Counted from the first letter of the stretch, positions 44,261 through 56,366 are shown. The stretch: DNA of 64,000 nucleotides from Saccopteryx bilineata (GCF_036850765.1 NC_089492.1:292414590-292478589), one strand, 5' to 3'. Notes: generated by a model not told the origin, from the sequence alone. Translations and numbers: made by a program.

Positions 44261-44385
44261 TGACAGCAAGAATGTGAGTTTCAGCTGCCCCGTCCACCCC
44301 ACCTTCTTCTCCTCCCTTTATGCACCATCCCAGGGAGAAAACTGTTACCATGGGCTCCTTGTTTCTCCTTTAAATTCTGCCCCTT

Positions 44386-44768
44386 GGTCCTGGCCAGTTG
44401 GCTCAGTGGTAGAGCATTGACCTGGTGTGCAGGAGTCCCAGGTTCAATTCCCGGCCAGGGCACACAGGAGAAGTGCCCATCTGCTTCTCCATCCTTCCCC
44501 CCCTCCTTCCTCTCTGTCTCTCTCTTCCCCTCCCACAGCCAAGGCTCCATTGGAGCAAAGTTGGCCCGGGCACTGAGGATGGCTCTGTGGCCTCTGCCTC
44601 AGGCTCTAGAATGGCTCTGGTCGCAACAGAGCGACGCCCCAGATGGGCAGAGCATCGCCCCCTGGTGGGCATGCTGGGTGGATCCCGGTTGGGCGCATGT
44701 GGGAGTCTGTCTGACTGCCTTCCTGTTTCCAACTTCAGAAAAATCCAAAAAATAAATAAAATAAAAAT
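44386..44768 (+). mobile_element. Type A SINE
   Basis: The head GGTCCTGGCCAGTTGGCTC is at 44386. The TSD AAATTCTGCCCCTT is at 44372-44385 and 44769-44782. Confidence 0.95.
44654..44668 (-). promoter_or_regulatory. CTCF-like core motif in type A SINE
   Basis: CCACCAGGGGGCGAT on the minus strand, in the intron between the GNB1 exons at 43658 and 49986. Binding is unproven. Confidence 0.33.
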
Positions 44769-45305
44769 AAATTCTGCCCCTTATTTATACTTTTCAATCT
44801 CTGGCCTTGTCACCCATGCCTTGTCTCCCCTGCGCTCTGGGTCTGCCTGTTCCCCCTCCCACCTGCTGTCACGGTCACCTGCAGCATCGCTGATGTGAAG
44901 TCTTTCAGCCTACTTCATTTAGAGGCTGCCTTTCCCCCCAACAACCAAATCAAATGCTGGGTGACTGACTGTAACACAGCCTAATGTGTCATCAGACATC
45001 TAATGTGAGTTTTCAAATGCTTTTCTTTGAGTAGCTTTTTTTTTTATGTGTAATTGTCAGAAATTTTCACCTTGGTTTTCTCTTTGTTTGTGAAATTGTC
45101 TGCTTTAGAGTATAAATAGCTTCAGAACAGAAGATTCTATTTTTAGTGTGTTCTATGCAATATCCCATACAGTTCCAAATGCAAGTGAGAGCTGAGACCA
45201 TTTTAATGATGGCAGTAATCAGAAAGAATAAAAAAGGAAAAAGGAAGGAAAATGCCCTTACTAATCAATCCACCCTAGAATTGTTATCAAAAGTAGACAG
45301 TGATA

Positions 45306-45575
45306 GCCTGACCAGGTGATGGCGTAGTAGATAGAGCGTCGGACTGGGATGTGGAGGATCCAGGTTTGAATCCCTGAGGACCAAACCAGCTTAAGCCCAA
45401 GGTCACTAGCTTGAGCAAGGAGTCACTCGCTCTGCTGTAGCCCCCAGTTAAGGCACATATGAGAAAGCAATCAATGAGCAACTAAGGTGCTGCAATGAAG
45501 AATTGATGCTTCTCATCTCTCTCCCTTCCTGTTTGTGTGTCCCTATTTGTCCCTTTCTCTGTCACAAAAAATAAA
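45306..45575 (+). mobile_element. Type B SINE
   Basis: The head GCCTGACCAGGTGATGGC is at 45306, with a short body missing the usual GGTTTGAGC part. The target core AAAGTAGAC is repeated on both sides. Confidence 0.88.
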
Positions 45576-46249
45576 AAGTAGACGGTTCACAAACAGTACC
45601 TGACCTCTGGGGCTTTCCCTCCATCTGTGAGAGCATCCATGTCCCAATCAGGACATTTGTTGCAGGCCGTACTTGGAGCCAGTCCTGGGGAGCCTAGTCC
45701 TCTGGTCTCGTCTCTAAGCCATGTGCCCTCCTGCAGCAGCCAGGTGCTGCCTGGGGCCAGGAGGCCTCTCAGGGCCACACATCACTTGTGCCCTGGACGG
45801 CAGTAGGAACTGCAGGCAGCTGTGTTCAGGCAGGACGTTAGGTGTGTGGCCAGAGCAGGGGACATGAGGTGAGGGGCTTAGGTGAAGCAGGAGAGCAGGT
45901 GGCCTGATCACTGAGGCTCCTGATATATGCAAGACCTTATATTCCACCTGGCTATTTAGATGTATGCTCTAGAAGCCTGGCACTGGGAGGAGGAGGAGGA
46001 GCATCCGTGGGATAGTGGGTGTAGGGTTGGGCTTGTTCTCTTTCTTGGGTAGGGCATTTATTTTGCAGCTGCTGTTTAAACTGAATAGTTAAAGCTCTTA
46101 ATACTCTTACTTATAGGGGCCCTATTTTACAATCACAAATAAAAGAAAACAGGAAAATGATACTGAGAATGACCTCTGCTCTCCCAGAGCCTTGTACAGA
46201 TTATTTTTCTAGAAAGATTAAAGTGGTTTTAAAAAATTTTTACATTTGC

Positions 46250-46570
46250 GCCTGACCAGGCGGTGGTACAGTGGATAGAGCGTCGGACTGGTATGTGGAG
46301 GACCCAGGTTTGAGACCCCGAGTTCACCAACTTGAGTGTGGGCTCATCTGGTTTGAGCAAGGCTCACCAGTTTGAGCCCAAGGTCTCTGGCTTGAGCAAG
46401 GGGTCACATGGTTAGCTGTAGGCTCACAGTTAAGGCACATTGAGAAATCAATCAATGAACAACTAAGGAACCGCAATGAAGAATTTATATTTTTCATCTC
46501 TCTCCCTTCCTGTCTGTCCCTATCTGTCCCTCTCTCTGACTCACTCTGTCTCTGCCACACACACAAAAAA
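46250..46570 (+). mobile_element. Type B SINE
   Basis: The head GCCTGACCAGGCGGTGG starts at 46250. Short flanking repeats are TACATTTGC and TACATCTGC. Confidence 0.92.
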
Positions 46571-47663
46571 TACATCTGCTTATATTATCTTCATATTTTC
46601 TGCCTTCAAAAACAAAGGTTATGGCACAAGATTTATTTCCTGACTGAGGCTGTAATTTATGAGCCAGTTAGTTTATCATGTCTGTGTAATTCACAGTCAC
46701 TTGGACTGCTGGGCTGGTAGCAGTTTGGCCTTCACGGCTGCTGGAGAGACTAGACTCAGCGATGGCTTGTGTAAGCATATGTCTGTGGATATTACTCTAC
46801 ATTAATGTTTTTATCAATGTAGTAAAATATATATTAAGTTCTACTTTGTATAACATTTCAGAGTCTCACTCAGTCACCTGAATTAACATTAAACTGTTTC
46901 TGTGCTTTCTTAAGTCTGTTGAAGTTCTGTTACAATTGAGAGTGAAACCCCACTAACCCAACAAGGCTCAGGAGCCTCTGTCCTTTGACGCACTGGGATG
47001 TGGGCCTCCCGTGACCTGTGTTCAGGGTCAGAGCCATTGCTTCCTTTCTGGTTTGGAGGTGGACTGCTGCTTGGCCGAGGGCTCTGGGAGATGCGTGAAC
47101 CCAGGTCTCCAGTGGTTAAAACCCTGGGATTACAGGTGTGTCTTCTCTCACCTTCTGGAGGATCAGTGGGCATTAGCACTCCACTAACCCCGTGCGAGTC
47201 AGCAGATCCTAAGCTCCCTGACAAGCAGCAGACTTTCCTGAAGGTGACCCTCCCAGAGATTGAGCTGCTCTACACTGGCCCCCTGAGTCCGGTCCACACC
47301 TGTGCTGGAAGGGCCAGACAGGCAAGCAGCAGAACAGGCCCTACTCCATTACTGGGAAATCGTTTCGTGCCCAATATGTGTGTGACTGAACAGAGATGCA
47401 GGGAGTTCCTTGAAGAAAATGTGTCTGAAAAATACTGGAACACAGTGCTGAAATAGCTTTCATTCCTTGCCAAGCTCACCGTTGACTCCTTGTGAAGGAA
47501 GTTTGTGCTAGCTGCATCATAACATGCTTTTTTTTTTTTTTTTTAAATAGAGAAGAGAGGAAGGGAGAGAGATGAGAAGTTGCATCAACTCGTAGTTGTT
47601 CCACTTTAGTTGTTTATTGATTGCTTTCTCATATGTGCCTTGACCAGGGGGCTTTAAGCCAGC

Positions 47664-48036
47664 TTTTTTTTTTTTTTTTGTATTTTTCTGAAGCTGGAAA
47701 CAGGGAGAGACAGTCAGACAGACTCCCGCATGCGCCCAACCGGGATCCACCCGGCACGCCCACCAGGGGGCAATGCTCTGCCCCTCCGGGGCGTCGCTCT
47801 GTTGCGACCAGAGCCACTCTAGCACCTGGGGCAGAGGCCAAGGAGCCATCCCCAGCGCCCGGGCCATCTCTGCTCCAATGGAGCCTCGGCTGCGGGAGGG
47901 GAAGAGAGAGACAGAGAGGAAGGAGGGGTGGGGGTGGAGAAGCAAATGGGCGCCTCTCCTATGTGCCCTGGCCGGGAATCGAACCCGGGTCCCCCGCACG
48001 CCAGGCCGACGCTCTACTGCTGAGCCAACCGGCCAG
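47664..48036 (-). mobile_element. Type A SINE nested in type B SINE
   Basis: A minus-strand copy with the 9-bp TSD TAAGCCAGC at 47655-47663 and 48037-48045. It carries a CTCF-like core at 47760-47774. Confidence 0.93.
47760..47774 (+). promoter_or_regulatory. CTCF-like core motif in type A SINE
   Basis: CCACCAGGGGGCAAT; it fits the core with one or two mismatches at the 3' edge. Confidence 0.3.
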
Positions 48037-48320
48037 TAAGCCAGCAATTTTTAGGTTCAAGCCAGCAACAATGGAATCATGTTGATGATTCCATGCTCAA
48101 GTTGGCAACCTTGAGGTTTGAAGCCTGAGGCCTTAGTGTCTCAGCTCGACGCTCTTATCTACTGTGCCACCACCCGTCAGGCAGAACATACATTTTGATA
48201 GAAAGTGCTCGGATTATCAGAGTGACTTGAATTTTACCTCCTGGTTTTGATTAGTTCAAGAAGCCAAATATGCTTGTGGTTGAAATGGTTAAAATTTGTG
48301 TGTTTTGGAAAAATCTTTTA

Positions 48321-48660
48321 ACACCTTTTTTTTTTTTTTTTTTTTTTTTTTACAGAGACAGGGATAGACAGGGACAGAGAGACAGGAACGGAGAGATGAG
48401 AAGCATCAATCATTAGTTTTTCCTTGCACATTGCGACACCTTAGTTGTTCATTGATTGCTTTCTCATATGTGCCTTGACTGTGGGCCTTCAGCAGACCGA
48501 ATAACCCCTTGCTCGAGCCAGCGACCTTGCATCCAAGCTGGCAAGCTTTTTGCTCAAGCCAGATGAGCCCGCGCTCAAACTGGCAACCTCGGAGTCTCGA
48601 ACCTGGGTCTTCCGCATCCCAGTCTGACGCTCTATCCACTGAGCCACCGCCTGGTCAGGC
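48321..48660 (-). mobile_element. Type B SINE
   Basis: A minus-strand copy with a long poly-T. The 15-bp TSD TGGAAAAATCTTTTA is at 48306-48320 and 48661-48675. Confidence 0.95.
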
Positions 48661-48692
48661 TGGAAAAATCTTTTAGATTAAAACTATCATTA

Positions 48693-49080
48693 GGCCCTGG
48701 CCAGTTGGCTCAGCGGTAGAGCGTCGGCCTGGTGTGCAGGGGACCCGGGTTCGATTCCCGGCCAGGGCACATAGGAGAAGCGCCCATTTGCTTCTCCACC
48801 CTCACCCCCTCCTTCCTCTCTGTCTCTCTCTTCCCCTCCCGCAGCCGAGGCTCCATTGGAGCAGAGATGGTCCGGGCGCTGGGGATGGCTCCTTGGCCTC
48901 TGCCCCAGGCGCTAGAGTGGCTCTGGTCGCCCCGGAGGGGCAGAGCATCGCCCCCTGATGGGCAGAGCGTTGCCCCTGGTGGGCATGCCGGGTGGATCCC
49001 GGTCGGGCGCATGCGGGAGTCTGTCTGACTGTCTCTCCCCGTTTCCAGCTTCAGAAAAAATACAAAAAATAAAATAAATT
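48693..49080 (+). mobile_element. Type A SINE
   Basis: The head GGCCCTGGCCAGTTGGCTC is at 48693, and short TCATTAG flanks are repeated. The copy lacks part of the GCAACAGAGCGACG stretch near 48930. Confidence 0.93.
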
Positions 49081-49985
49081 TCATTAGTTACCGTACTGAT
49101 GCATGTCTGCTTGGGAGTGGACCATGTCATCCCTTGACAGTGGCAGCCCTGCAGCAGAGCTCAAGGATGTCTTACGGGTTGCTGTGGGCCCTGGTTGTCT
49201 TTCCCGTGAAATTTCTTTGTCCTTAGTCATGCTCTCTGGCACTGTCCTGTCTTCGTTCTGCAAAGATGGACAGAGCACGTTTTCAGAGATGTGTGCTCTA
49301 GAAGCCTGGGGCTGTATGTTTTCAACACACGTATCCCAACATTAGCATACTTGCCCAGAGCAAAAATAAAGGAAGAAATTCATGGTAGTAGCCTCTCCTG
49401 CTGGACCAGGCACAGTTCCACTGTGGTCTGTCACCGCTGCAAAATAGGTGGATGTGAGCACCTCTTTCCTGTCTCTAGGAGACCTGGGTTTCAGTGTTAG
49501 CTCAGCATCAGAACTTGTGTGTGTGAGAAATGTCTCATAAATGTGAAGTATCTAAAAGCTTATTATTCCCTTATGTCTAGGCTTTCCATGTATTAGAACA
49601 GAAAATTTACACTACATGTTTTCTACTACCTTTGGCTCTTGAAAGGTCTGAGTGTCTAGTTTGATGTATAATGAACAGAAACCAAACAGAAGCAATTATA
49701 AGCGGTCATCCCGTCTTAGCTAAGGACGTGGCTTTGGCCATCTAGTCTGCCTGAGAAGCCGAGTGCTCTTGAATTTGAATGATTGTTTGTGGGAAGATCT
49801 CCTTCATGCTTTCTAAGTTGATCTAATAATTAGAACTTTTTCTTTTGCTTTATAATTGTGCCCTGCCTTGAGCAGATGCAATACTGAAGCACATGTTAGT
49901 CAACACTGAGGTTGTGCTGTGGGTTATTGCCTGTGGATGTTGCATTGTGGTGGTGCTGACAGTTGTGTCTTTGTCTTCCCTGCAG

Positions 49986-50049
49986 GCTTCTCGTCAGTGC
50001 CTCTCAGGATGGTAAACTTATTATCTGGGACAGCTACACCACAAACAAG
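49986..50049 (+). CDS. GNB1: GNB1 coding exon, residues 68-89 (WD40 blade 1 end)
   Basis: A 64-bp exon with acceptor CTTCCCTGCAG (AG at 49984-49985) and donor GTAGGG at 50050. It completes Arg68 and encodes [20 protein letters not shown] and Lys89, including the WD dipeptide of blade 1. Asp76, Gly77, Lys78 and Ile80, the known cluster for human GNB1 encephalopathy variants, all lie here and match the reference residues. It ends in phase 0. Confidence 0.97.
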
Positions 50050-50392
50050 GTAGGGCTGCTAAACCCCTCGCAGAAGCACTGGGACTCACTCACACACAAC
50101 GTACAAAGCAGGATGGGCGAGCTGCAGGGAGTTGGCGCTGACGAACTCTGCTTGGAGCCGAGCTGCATGGCTGGCACATGTCACTAGTCTCTGCTACAGT
50201 GTCATTGTGTCGTGGCGCAGCTTGGACATAGTGACTCCTTAATGTGTCCAGGACACCTGGATTCCAATTTGAGATCAGTTTGGGAAATTTCATGTTTTAT
50301 TTAAAACTTCAGATATGTGGCTTTTCATTTAGTTATTAGTTTCTCAAGAAATAATCTTAATTTCATTATACTGTACTTTGAAATATCAATTA

Positions 50393-50573
50393 GCCTGACC
50401 TGCGGTGGCGCAGTGGATCAAGCGTCGACCTGGTACGCTGAGGTCACAGGTTCAAAACCCTGGGCTTGCCCAGTCCAAGCACATATGGGAGTTGATGCTC
50501 CCTGCTCCTCTCCCCCTTTCCTCTCTCTCTTCTCTGTCTCTCTTCTCTAAAATGAATAAGTAAAAATAATTTT
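50393..50573 (+). mobile_element. Type C SINE
   Basis: The head GCCTGACCTGCGGTGGC is at 50393 and the tail is AATGAATAAGTAAAAATAAT. A type B SINE inserted just downstream. Confidence 0.92.
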
Positions 50574-50619
50574 TTTAAAATTATTTTTATTTATTTTAAG
50601 CTTTATTATGTAAACTTTA

Positions 50620-50960
50620 TTTTTTCTTTTTTTTTTTTACAGAGACAGAGGGAGAGTCAGAGAGAGGGATAGATAGGAAGAAACAGACAGGAACGGAGAG
50701 AGATGAGAAGCATCAATCATCAGTTTTTCGTTGTGGCACTTTAGTTATTCTTTGATTGCTTTCTCATATGTGCCTTGACCAGGGGGCTACAGCAGACCAA
50801 GTAACCCCTTGCTCAAGCCCGCGACCTTCGGTCCAAGCTGGTGAGCTTTTTGCTCAAACCAGATGAGGCCGTGCTCAAGCTGGCGACCTCAGGGTCTTGA
50901 ACTTGGATCCTCTGCATCCCAGTCTGACGTTCTATCCACTGCACCACCACCTGGTCAGGC
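50620..50960 (-). mobile_element. Type B SINE
   Basis: A minus-strand copy with ACAGAGACAGAGGG after poly-T and a head ending CACCACCTGGTCAGGC at 50960. Confidence 0.93.
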
Positions 50961-51519
50961 AATAAAAATAATTTTAAGAAAAGAAATATAAATTAAATTC
51001 TTTTCGAAGTGTAGTCCAGTGTTGTATCATGAAATGAAATGGTATTATCATTGGTCCTAACATGTTTAAAAGGTCAGATTCACTTGTTTTACTGGAGAAT
51101 ACTAAATGAAAATAAAATATTACAGTACTTAAATCTAACTGAAGCATGGTGGGGGATGTGATAGGATTAGCTACACTAATGTTTGGTCACTTCAGTAAAA
51201 GGTGTGTTTTTTTTGTAATATATATAACTATTTTGACAGGCTAATGACATGCTTTCCTTTTTTTTTTTTTTTTTAAGACTAAGTGAATTTCTTGTTAGCA
51301 CAGATACGCCTTAAAATAGTATAGTAAAGGTACATGCTTCTCTTTTAGTATGTAATTTTGATTAGGATTCTGTTCTGTTACCTCAGTGCCTATCTGATTG
51401 TCAGTTACGACTTTAATAAAACCAGATTGCTGCAGTGCAGTGTTGGATTTTTAGTTAAATTACTACTTTGGCCACATCTAGATTGTTTTCAGAATAATTT
51501 CAGCAGCAAATGTTTTTGA

Positions 51520-51795
<276 letters not shown>

Positions 51796-51869
51796 TAGTG
51801 GTGATTGAGTGACATGGGTTGCAGTAGTGGGAGGAATAGTCTGAAAATGAAGTCAAAGATGGGCCTTGA

Positions 51870-52234
51870 GGCCCTGGCCGGTTGGCTCAGTGGTAGAGCG
51901 TCGGCCTGGCGTGCAGAAGTCCCAGGTTCGATTCCTGGCCAGGGCACACAGGAGAAGCGCCCATCTGCTTCTCCACCCCTCCCCCTCTCCTTCCTCTCTG
52001 TCTCTCTTCCCCTTCCGCAGCGAGGCTCCATTGGAGCAAAGACGGCCCAGGCACTGGGGATGGCTCCTTGGCCTCTGCCCCAGGTGCTGGAGTGGCTCTG
52101 GTCGCAACAGAGCGACGCCCCGCGGGGCAGAGCATCGCTCCCTGGTGGGCGTGCCAGGTGGATCCAGGTCGGGCGCATGCGGGAGTCTGTCTTGACTGCC
52201 CCTCTCTGTTTCCAGCTTTAGGAAAAAAAAAAAA
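51870..52234 (+). mobile_element. Type A SINE
   Basis: The head GGCCCTGGCCGGTTGGCTC is at 51870. The perfect 15-bp TSD AAAGATGGGCCTTGA is at 51855-51869 and 52235-52249. It sits 150 bp after a GNB1 exon. Confidence 0.96.
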
Positions 52235-52630
52235 AAAGATGGGCCTTGATGTGTTTCCCCAGTAAGAAGCCTTTGGATTTACGTCACCATAACATCCACT
52301 TCTCCAGGTTCTCAAATACTCATTGGGCCACTCCCTTCACGCCTGGCAGCTGTTTTTTTTGTTAACACAGTTTGGTTTGTGTCTCCTTACAATCCATCTT
52401 CCTTCTTGTGTACCTTTCCATAAGGGTTTTTAGTCTGAACATGTATGTGTACGTGCACTATATGTGTGCACATGTGTGTGCATGCGCTGGTCTATAGTAC
52501 TGAGTGTGCTCGCATACTTCACGCCTCTGCACACCAGCACTCTTCATGCAGAGGAAACTGCCCTGTGGGCTGTGGAAGTTCGTTGGAACAGAGCAGTTTA
52601 AAGTGTTGGGTGGACTAAACTGTGACAGTT

Positions 52631-52829
52631 TTTTTTTTTCAAATATTTTATTTATTGATTTTTTTAGAGAGAGAGGAGTGAGAGAGAGACAGAGAGATTG
52701 AGAAGGGGGAGGAGCAGGAAGCATCAACTCCCATATGTGCCTTGACCAGGCAAGCCCAAGGTTTCGAACCGGCGACCTCAGTGTTCCAGGTCGATGCTTT
52801 ATCCCACTGCACCACCACAGGTCAGGCCT
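52631..52829 (-). mobile_element. Type C SINE
   Basis: A minus-strand copy. The TSD CTGTGACAGTT is at 52620-52630 and 52832-52842. Confidence 0.93.
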
Positions 52830-53232
52830 ACCTGTGACAGTTATAACAAAAGGCGATGTTTCTGAAAAAGGTTTCGTCCTAATATTTTACTTCGATGGCT
52901 GTAGTCTCAGTTCTGAAAATTACATCTCACTAGGCTGACCTGCTTCAAGTCTAACCGAGGAATGATCATAATTTATGAGGTAAATACTGGAGTACTTCTG
53001 ACTTCAGTCAAGCAGTCTGTTAAATGAACTTTGGCCAGTTGAAAGCATATCCTTTGTCCCTTTATGTTTCAGTATAAAATGTTTCAAGACTTACTTTTAA
53101 CCCTTTGAGTAGTGAGTTTTTTTCATGCTTGCTAATCCCCCAGGAGTGAGTTTTTTTCAAAAAACTTCGTTCCAGTTGCAGTTTAATTAACTAAAGTCAT
53201 GTTTGTTTGATAACCAATTAATGGAAACAAGA

Positions 53233-53612
53233 GGCCCTGGCCAGTTGGCTCAGTGGTGGAGCGTCGGCCTGGCGTGCGGGAGTCCTGGGTTCGATTTCTG
53301 GCCAGGGCACACAGGAGAAGCGCCCACTGCTTCTCCACCCCTCCCCCTCTCCTTCCTCTCTGTCTCTCTCTTCCCCTCCCGCAGCCAAGGCTCCATTGGA
53401 GCAAAGATGGCCCAGGCGCTGAGGATGGCTCTGTGGCCTCTGCCTCAGGTGCTAGAATGGCTCTGGATGCAACAGAGCAACGCCCCAGGTGGGCAGAGCA
53501 TCGCCCCCTGGTGGGCATGCCGGGTGGATCTTGGTCGGGCGCATGTGGAGTCTGTCCGACTGCCTCCCCATTTCCAGCTTCGGAAAAATGCAAAAAAAAA
53601 AAAAGAAAGAAA
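53233..53612 (+). mobile_element. Type A SINE
   Basis: The head GGCCCTGGCCAGTTGGCTC is at 53233, with an A-rich tail to about 53612. It carries a CTCF-like core at 53500-53514 on the minus strand. Confidence 0.93.
53500..53514 (-). promoter_or_regulatory. CTCF-like core motif in type A SINE
   Basis: CCACCAGGGGGCGAT on the minus strand. Confidence 0.33.
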
Positions 53613-53930
53613 AAAGAAGAACATACATTTGCCTTTTTTTTAATGTTGCCTTATACATATTTAAAATAAAAATTTTGTACTGTCGTACTCTGGATGGTCA
53701 GGAGCCATGAGGACGTACATGAACATTTGTATTACTCAAAGGATTAATGGAGCGGACAGTCTCACAATGACCACACATATGTACTTGGAAATCTAATCTG
53801 TTCTGCATGTGGGGCAGTGTTCTTGGTGTTGTTAATTAGGGCAAGACTTGATACTGTGCAGAGTTGAGGGAAGGATATTAAAACCTCTGATGATGGGTTT
53901 ATCTGTTCCTTTCTTTAATTCTATCAGTTT

Positions 53931-54275
53931 GGGGGTTTTTTTGTTTGTTTGTTTGTTTGTTTGTTTGTTTACAGGGACAGAGAGAGTCAGAGAGAGGGAT
54001 AGATAGGAACAGACAGACAGGAACAGAGAGAGATGAGAAGCATCAATCATCAGTTTTCCCGCTACGACACCTTAGTTGTTCATTGATTGCTTTCTCATAT
54101 ATGCCTTGACCGTGGGGCTACAGCAGAGCGAGTGACCCCTTGCTTGAGCCAGAGACCTTGGGTCCAAGCTGGTGAGTGAGCTTTATGCTCAAGCCAAATG
54201 AGCCCGCGGTCTCGAACCTGGGTCCCCCGCATCCCAGTCCGATGCTCTATCCACTGCACCACTGCCTGGTTAGGC
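53931..54275 (-). mobile_element. Type B SINE in old L1
   Basis: A minus-strand copy with a (GTTT)n tail at 53939-53970. The perfect 15-bp TSD TAATTCTATCAGTTT is at 53916-53930 and 54276-54290. Confidence 0.95.
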
Positions 54276-54747
54276 TAATTCTATCAGTTTTTGCTTTATC
54301 TATTTGAGCTGTTAGTGAAGTGTTTTCATTTATGGGTGTCATGTCTTCCTGGTGGACCGACTCTCTGATCACGGTGATGTCCTTGTTGTCCTGAAGTCAA
54401 TTTTGTCTGATACCAGCACAGCACCGTGCCTTCTTGTGCTTATGGTTTGACGCTGTATTTTTCCCATCCATTTTCTTTCAACTTGACTGTATTGTTATAG
54501 AGTCCCTTATAGGCAGCATGTCGCTGACTGTTGCTTTCTCTTGGTTCTCCTGGTTTCTGCCTTTTACATGCTGTTGCGTTCCTTCCGTTTCCCATGATGT
54601 TAGTGCAGTTGGACTCGGCTCCATCACTTCACTACCCGCCTTGCCCATTTGGGGGTGACTTGATTTTTTAGAATTCTGTTTTACTTAATCTGTTGGCTTT
54701 TTTACCTACCACTTTGCATTATTTTTCAGTGATATGTCTAGGGATTT

Positions 54748-54749
<2 letters not shown>

Positions 54750-54797
<48 letters not shown>

Positions 54798-54798
54798 A
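54750..54798. repeat. (AT)n(GT)n(AT)n microsatellite
   Basis: A compound dinucleotide run of about 24 units. Confidence 0.95.
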
Positions 54799-54826
54799 AT
54801 TTTTTTACAATATATAATTTATTGGC

Positions 54827-54998
54827 CTGACCTGTGGTGGCGCAGTAGATAAAGTGTTGACCTGGAACGCTGAGGTTGCTAGTTTAAAACCTTGGGCTTG
54901 CCTGATCAAGGCACATATAGGAATTGATGCTTCCTGCTCCTCCCCCCTTCTCTCTTTGTCCTTTATTTCTCTCCCTTCTGTAAAATGAATAAGTAAAT
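54827..54998 (+). mobile_element. Type C SINE
   Basis: The head GCCTGACCTGTGGTGGC is near 54826, and the tail AATGAATAAGTAAATAAATA ends about 54998. Confidence 0.9.
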
Positions 54999-55004
54999 AA
55001 ATAA

Positions 55005-55128
55005 TTATTAATTGATTTATTAATTGAGGGAATAGAAAGAGAGAAAGGCGGGTGGGGGGAGTGGGAAGCATCAGCTTATATGATAGTTGCTTCTTGTGTG
55101 TGCCTTGATTGGGCAAGCCTGGGGTTTT
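55005..55128 (-). mobile_element. Type C SINE, head missing
   Basis: A minus-strand fragment with TATTAATTGAGGGAATAGAAAG and TGTGCCTTGATTGGGCAAGC; the tRNA-like head is absent. Confidence 0.7.
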
Positions 55129-55752
55129 TATAATTTTTCATGGTCTACTCAGGGTTACTATGGTGTCAATTCATATTTATATAAAATTCAAGACCTTTGC
55201 AGTCTTAAAGGCCTGTTTTCTGCTCTTGAAGTTTTCGTAGGCATTGGATCTGCATGTGTTACAAACCCCCACCATGCAGTTATAATTCCTTTAAACATTT
55301 TTAGTCACTTGAAGAAATTTAAATGGTCTCTTATATTTACTCAGATACTGACCCTTTTTAGTGCTCTTCATTCCTTCCTGAAGATGAATTTTCTTCACAT
55401 TCTGTCTTCCTTGAGGAGCTTGCTTCAGCATCTCTGAGAGCCACGTGGATCTGCCGGCGGCGCGCCCTCCTCAGGTTCCTGTGGCCCTGTTCTGTTTCCT
55501 TTCGTCTCCCTGTGTCCTCAGATTTGGTCCCTTCACGTCTGGCCTCGGGTTCATGTGCCTTCTTTCCCCTCCAGTATACTGTCCAGAGTGCCCAGCAAGC
55601 AGACCGCTTATGTCAGATGTTCTAGTGTTAATTCTGGAATTTGTTTGCTTTCTAAATAGTAGTTATTTTTATGTTGCAATTTCTTATTTTTATTTATTAT
55701 GAACATAGTTATAAAAGCTACCTTTAAAATTCTTTTTGCCACCTGTCCCTGT

Positions 55753-55843
55753 AAAAAGAAAAAAAAAACAACTAATGATTGATGCTTCTCATCTCTCTCC
55801 GTTCCTGTCTGTCCCTATCTGACTCTGTCTCGGAAAAAAAAAA
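55753..55843 (+). mobile_element. 5'-truncated type B SINE
   Basis: Only the 3' third is present (GATTGATGCTTCTCATC to poly-A). It is bounded by TTCTTTTTGCCA at 55731-55742 and ATCTTTTTGCCA at about 55844-55855. Confidence 0.8.
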
Positions 55844-56366
55844 ATCTTTTTGCCAGTTCCAGCAGCTGATCCTGTTGAGAATGGTCTTGTGGCTCTTTTC
55901 TCTTGAACGTAGGTGACATTTTCCTATTTCTTAGTCCATCTAGTAATTTGGAATTTTGTTCTGGACACTTGAGGGCATTGTGTTATAGACTGAGTTCTGT
56001 GTGTCCCCTGAAATAGTGCTGTTTGTTTCATGAGGTGGCAGCAGAACCTGTTCCATCCTGTTCACTAGCATCGGTGCAGGCTCGCTGCCTGTGGCTCAGA
56101 TGGGAGCCCGAAGTTTGGGCAGTTAAGGCAGGTGTTAGGTCCCCTCCTGTGGCCTTTATCCTTTCACTTTCCTGCTGTAGTTGTCCCGAATTCTGTTCAC
56201 TGGCTTCTCAGGGTTAGGGCACAGTTCTAAGGTGCACCGCCACATGGTTTCTGCGGATGGAGGCCTGCCCTCAGGCATAGCCCATGAAACAAGCTCCCCA
56301 GGTGCCTTTTCTTCCAGGTGCAGGCTCCCCTCAGGTGTCTATCTTGTTTCCATGCCTTCAAGTATA

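Larger units (their letters stand above)
47528..48182 (-). mobile_element. Type B SINE split by a type A SINE
   Basis: The left part (47528-47663) has the tail and CTCATATGTGCCTTGACCAG. The right part (48046-48182) has GAACC-like and CACCACCCGTCAGGC head sequence. They are separated by a type A SINE. Confidence 0.88.
43765..49985 (+). other. GNB1 intron within codon 68
   Basis: 6.2 kb from GTGTGT to CCTGCAG. It has three type A SINEs (one nested in a type B), three further type B SINEs and a MIR remnant. The blocks 44783-45305, 45576-46249, 46571-47527 and 49081-49985 show nothing recognisable. Confidence 0.9.
53880..55440 (-). mobile_element. Old L1 fragment, ORF2 5' region, interrupted by SINEs
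   Basis: Stretches such as TTCTATCAGTTTTTGCTTTATC, TGTCTTCCTGGTGGACCGAC and TTTTGTCTGATACCAGCA are the reverse complement of the L1 ORF2 start and endonuclease region as I recall it. AGTGCTCTTCATTCCTTCC near 55360 matches sequence just upstream of ORF2. It is heavily diverged and has no open frame. SINEs at 53931, 54827 and 55005 interrupt it. Confidence 0.7.

Noticed and set aside
47629..48085. Open frames of 100-190 codons across SINEs on both strands (also 1765-2343, 51805-52221, 53203-53669)
   Set aside because: They translate the GC-rich body of type A SINEs. The same peptides recur at every copy, so they are repeat artefacts.
53880..55440. Active L1 element
   Set aside because: The sequence is diverged, broken by three SINEs and lacks open ORF1/ORF2, so it is only an old fragment.
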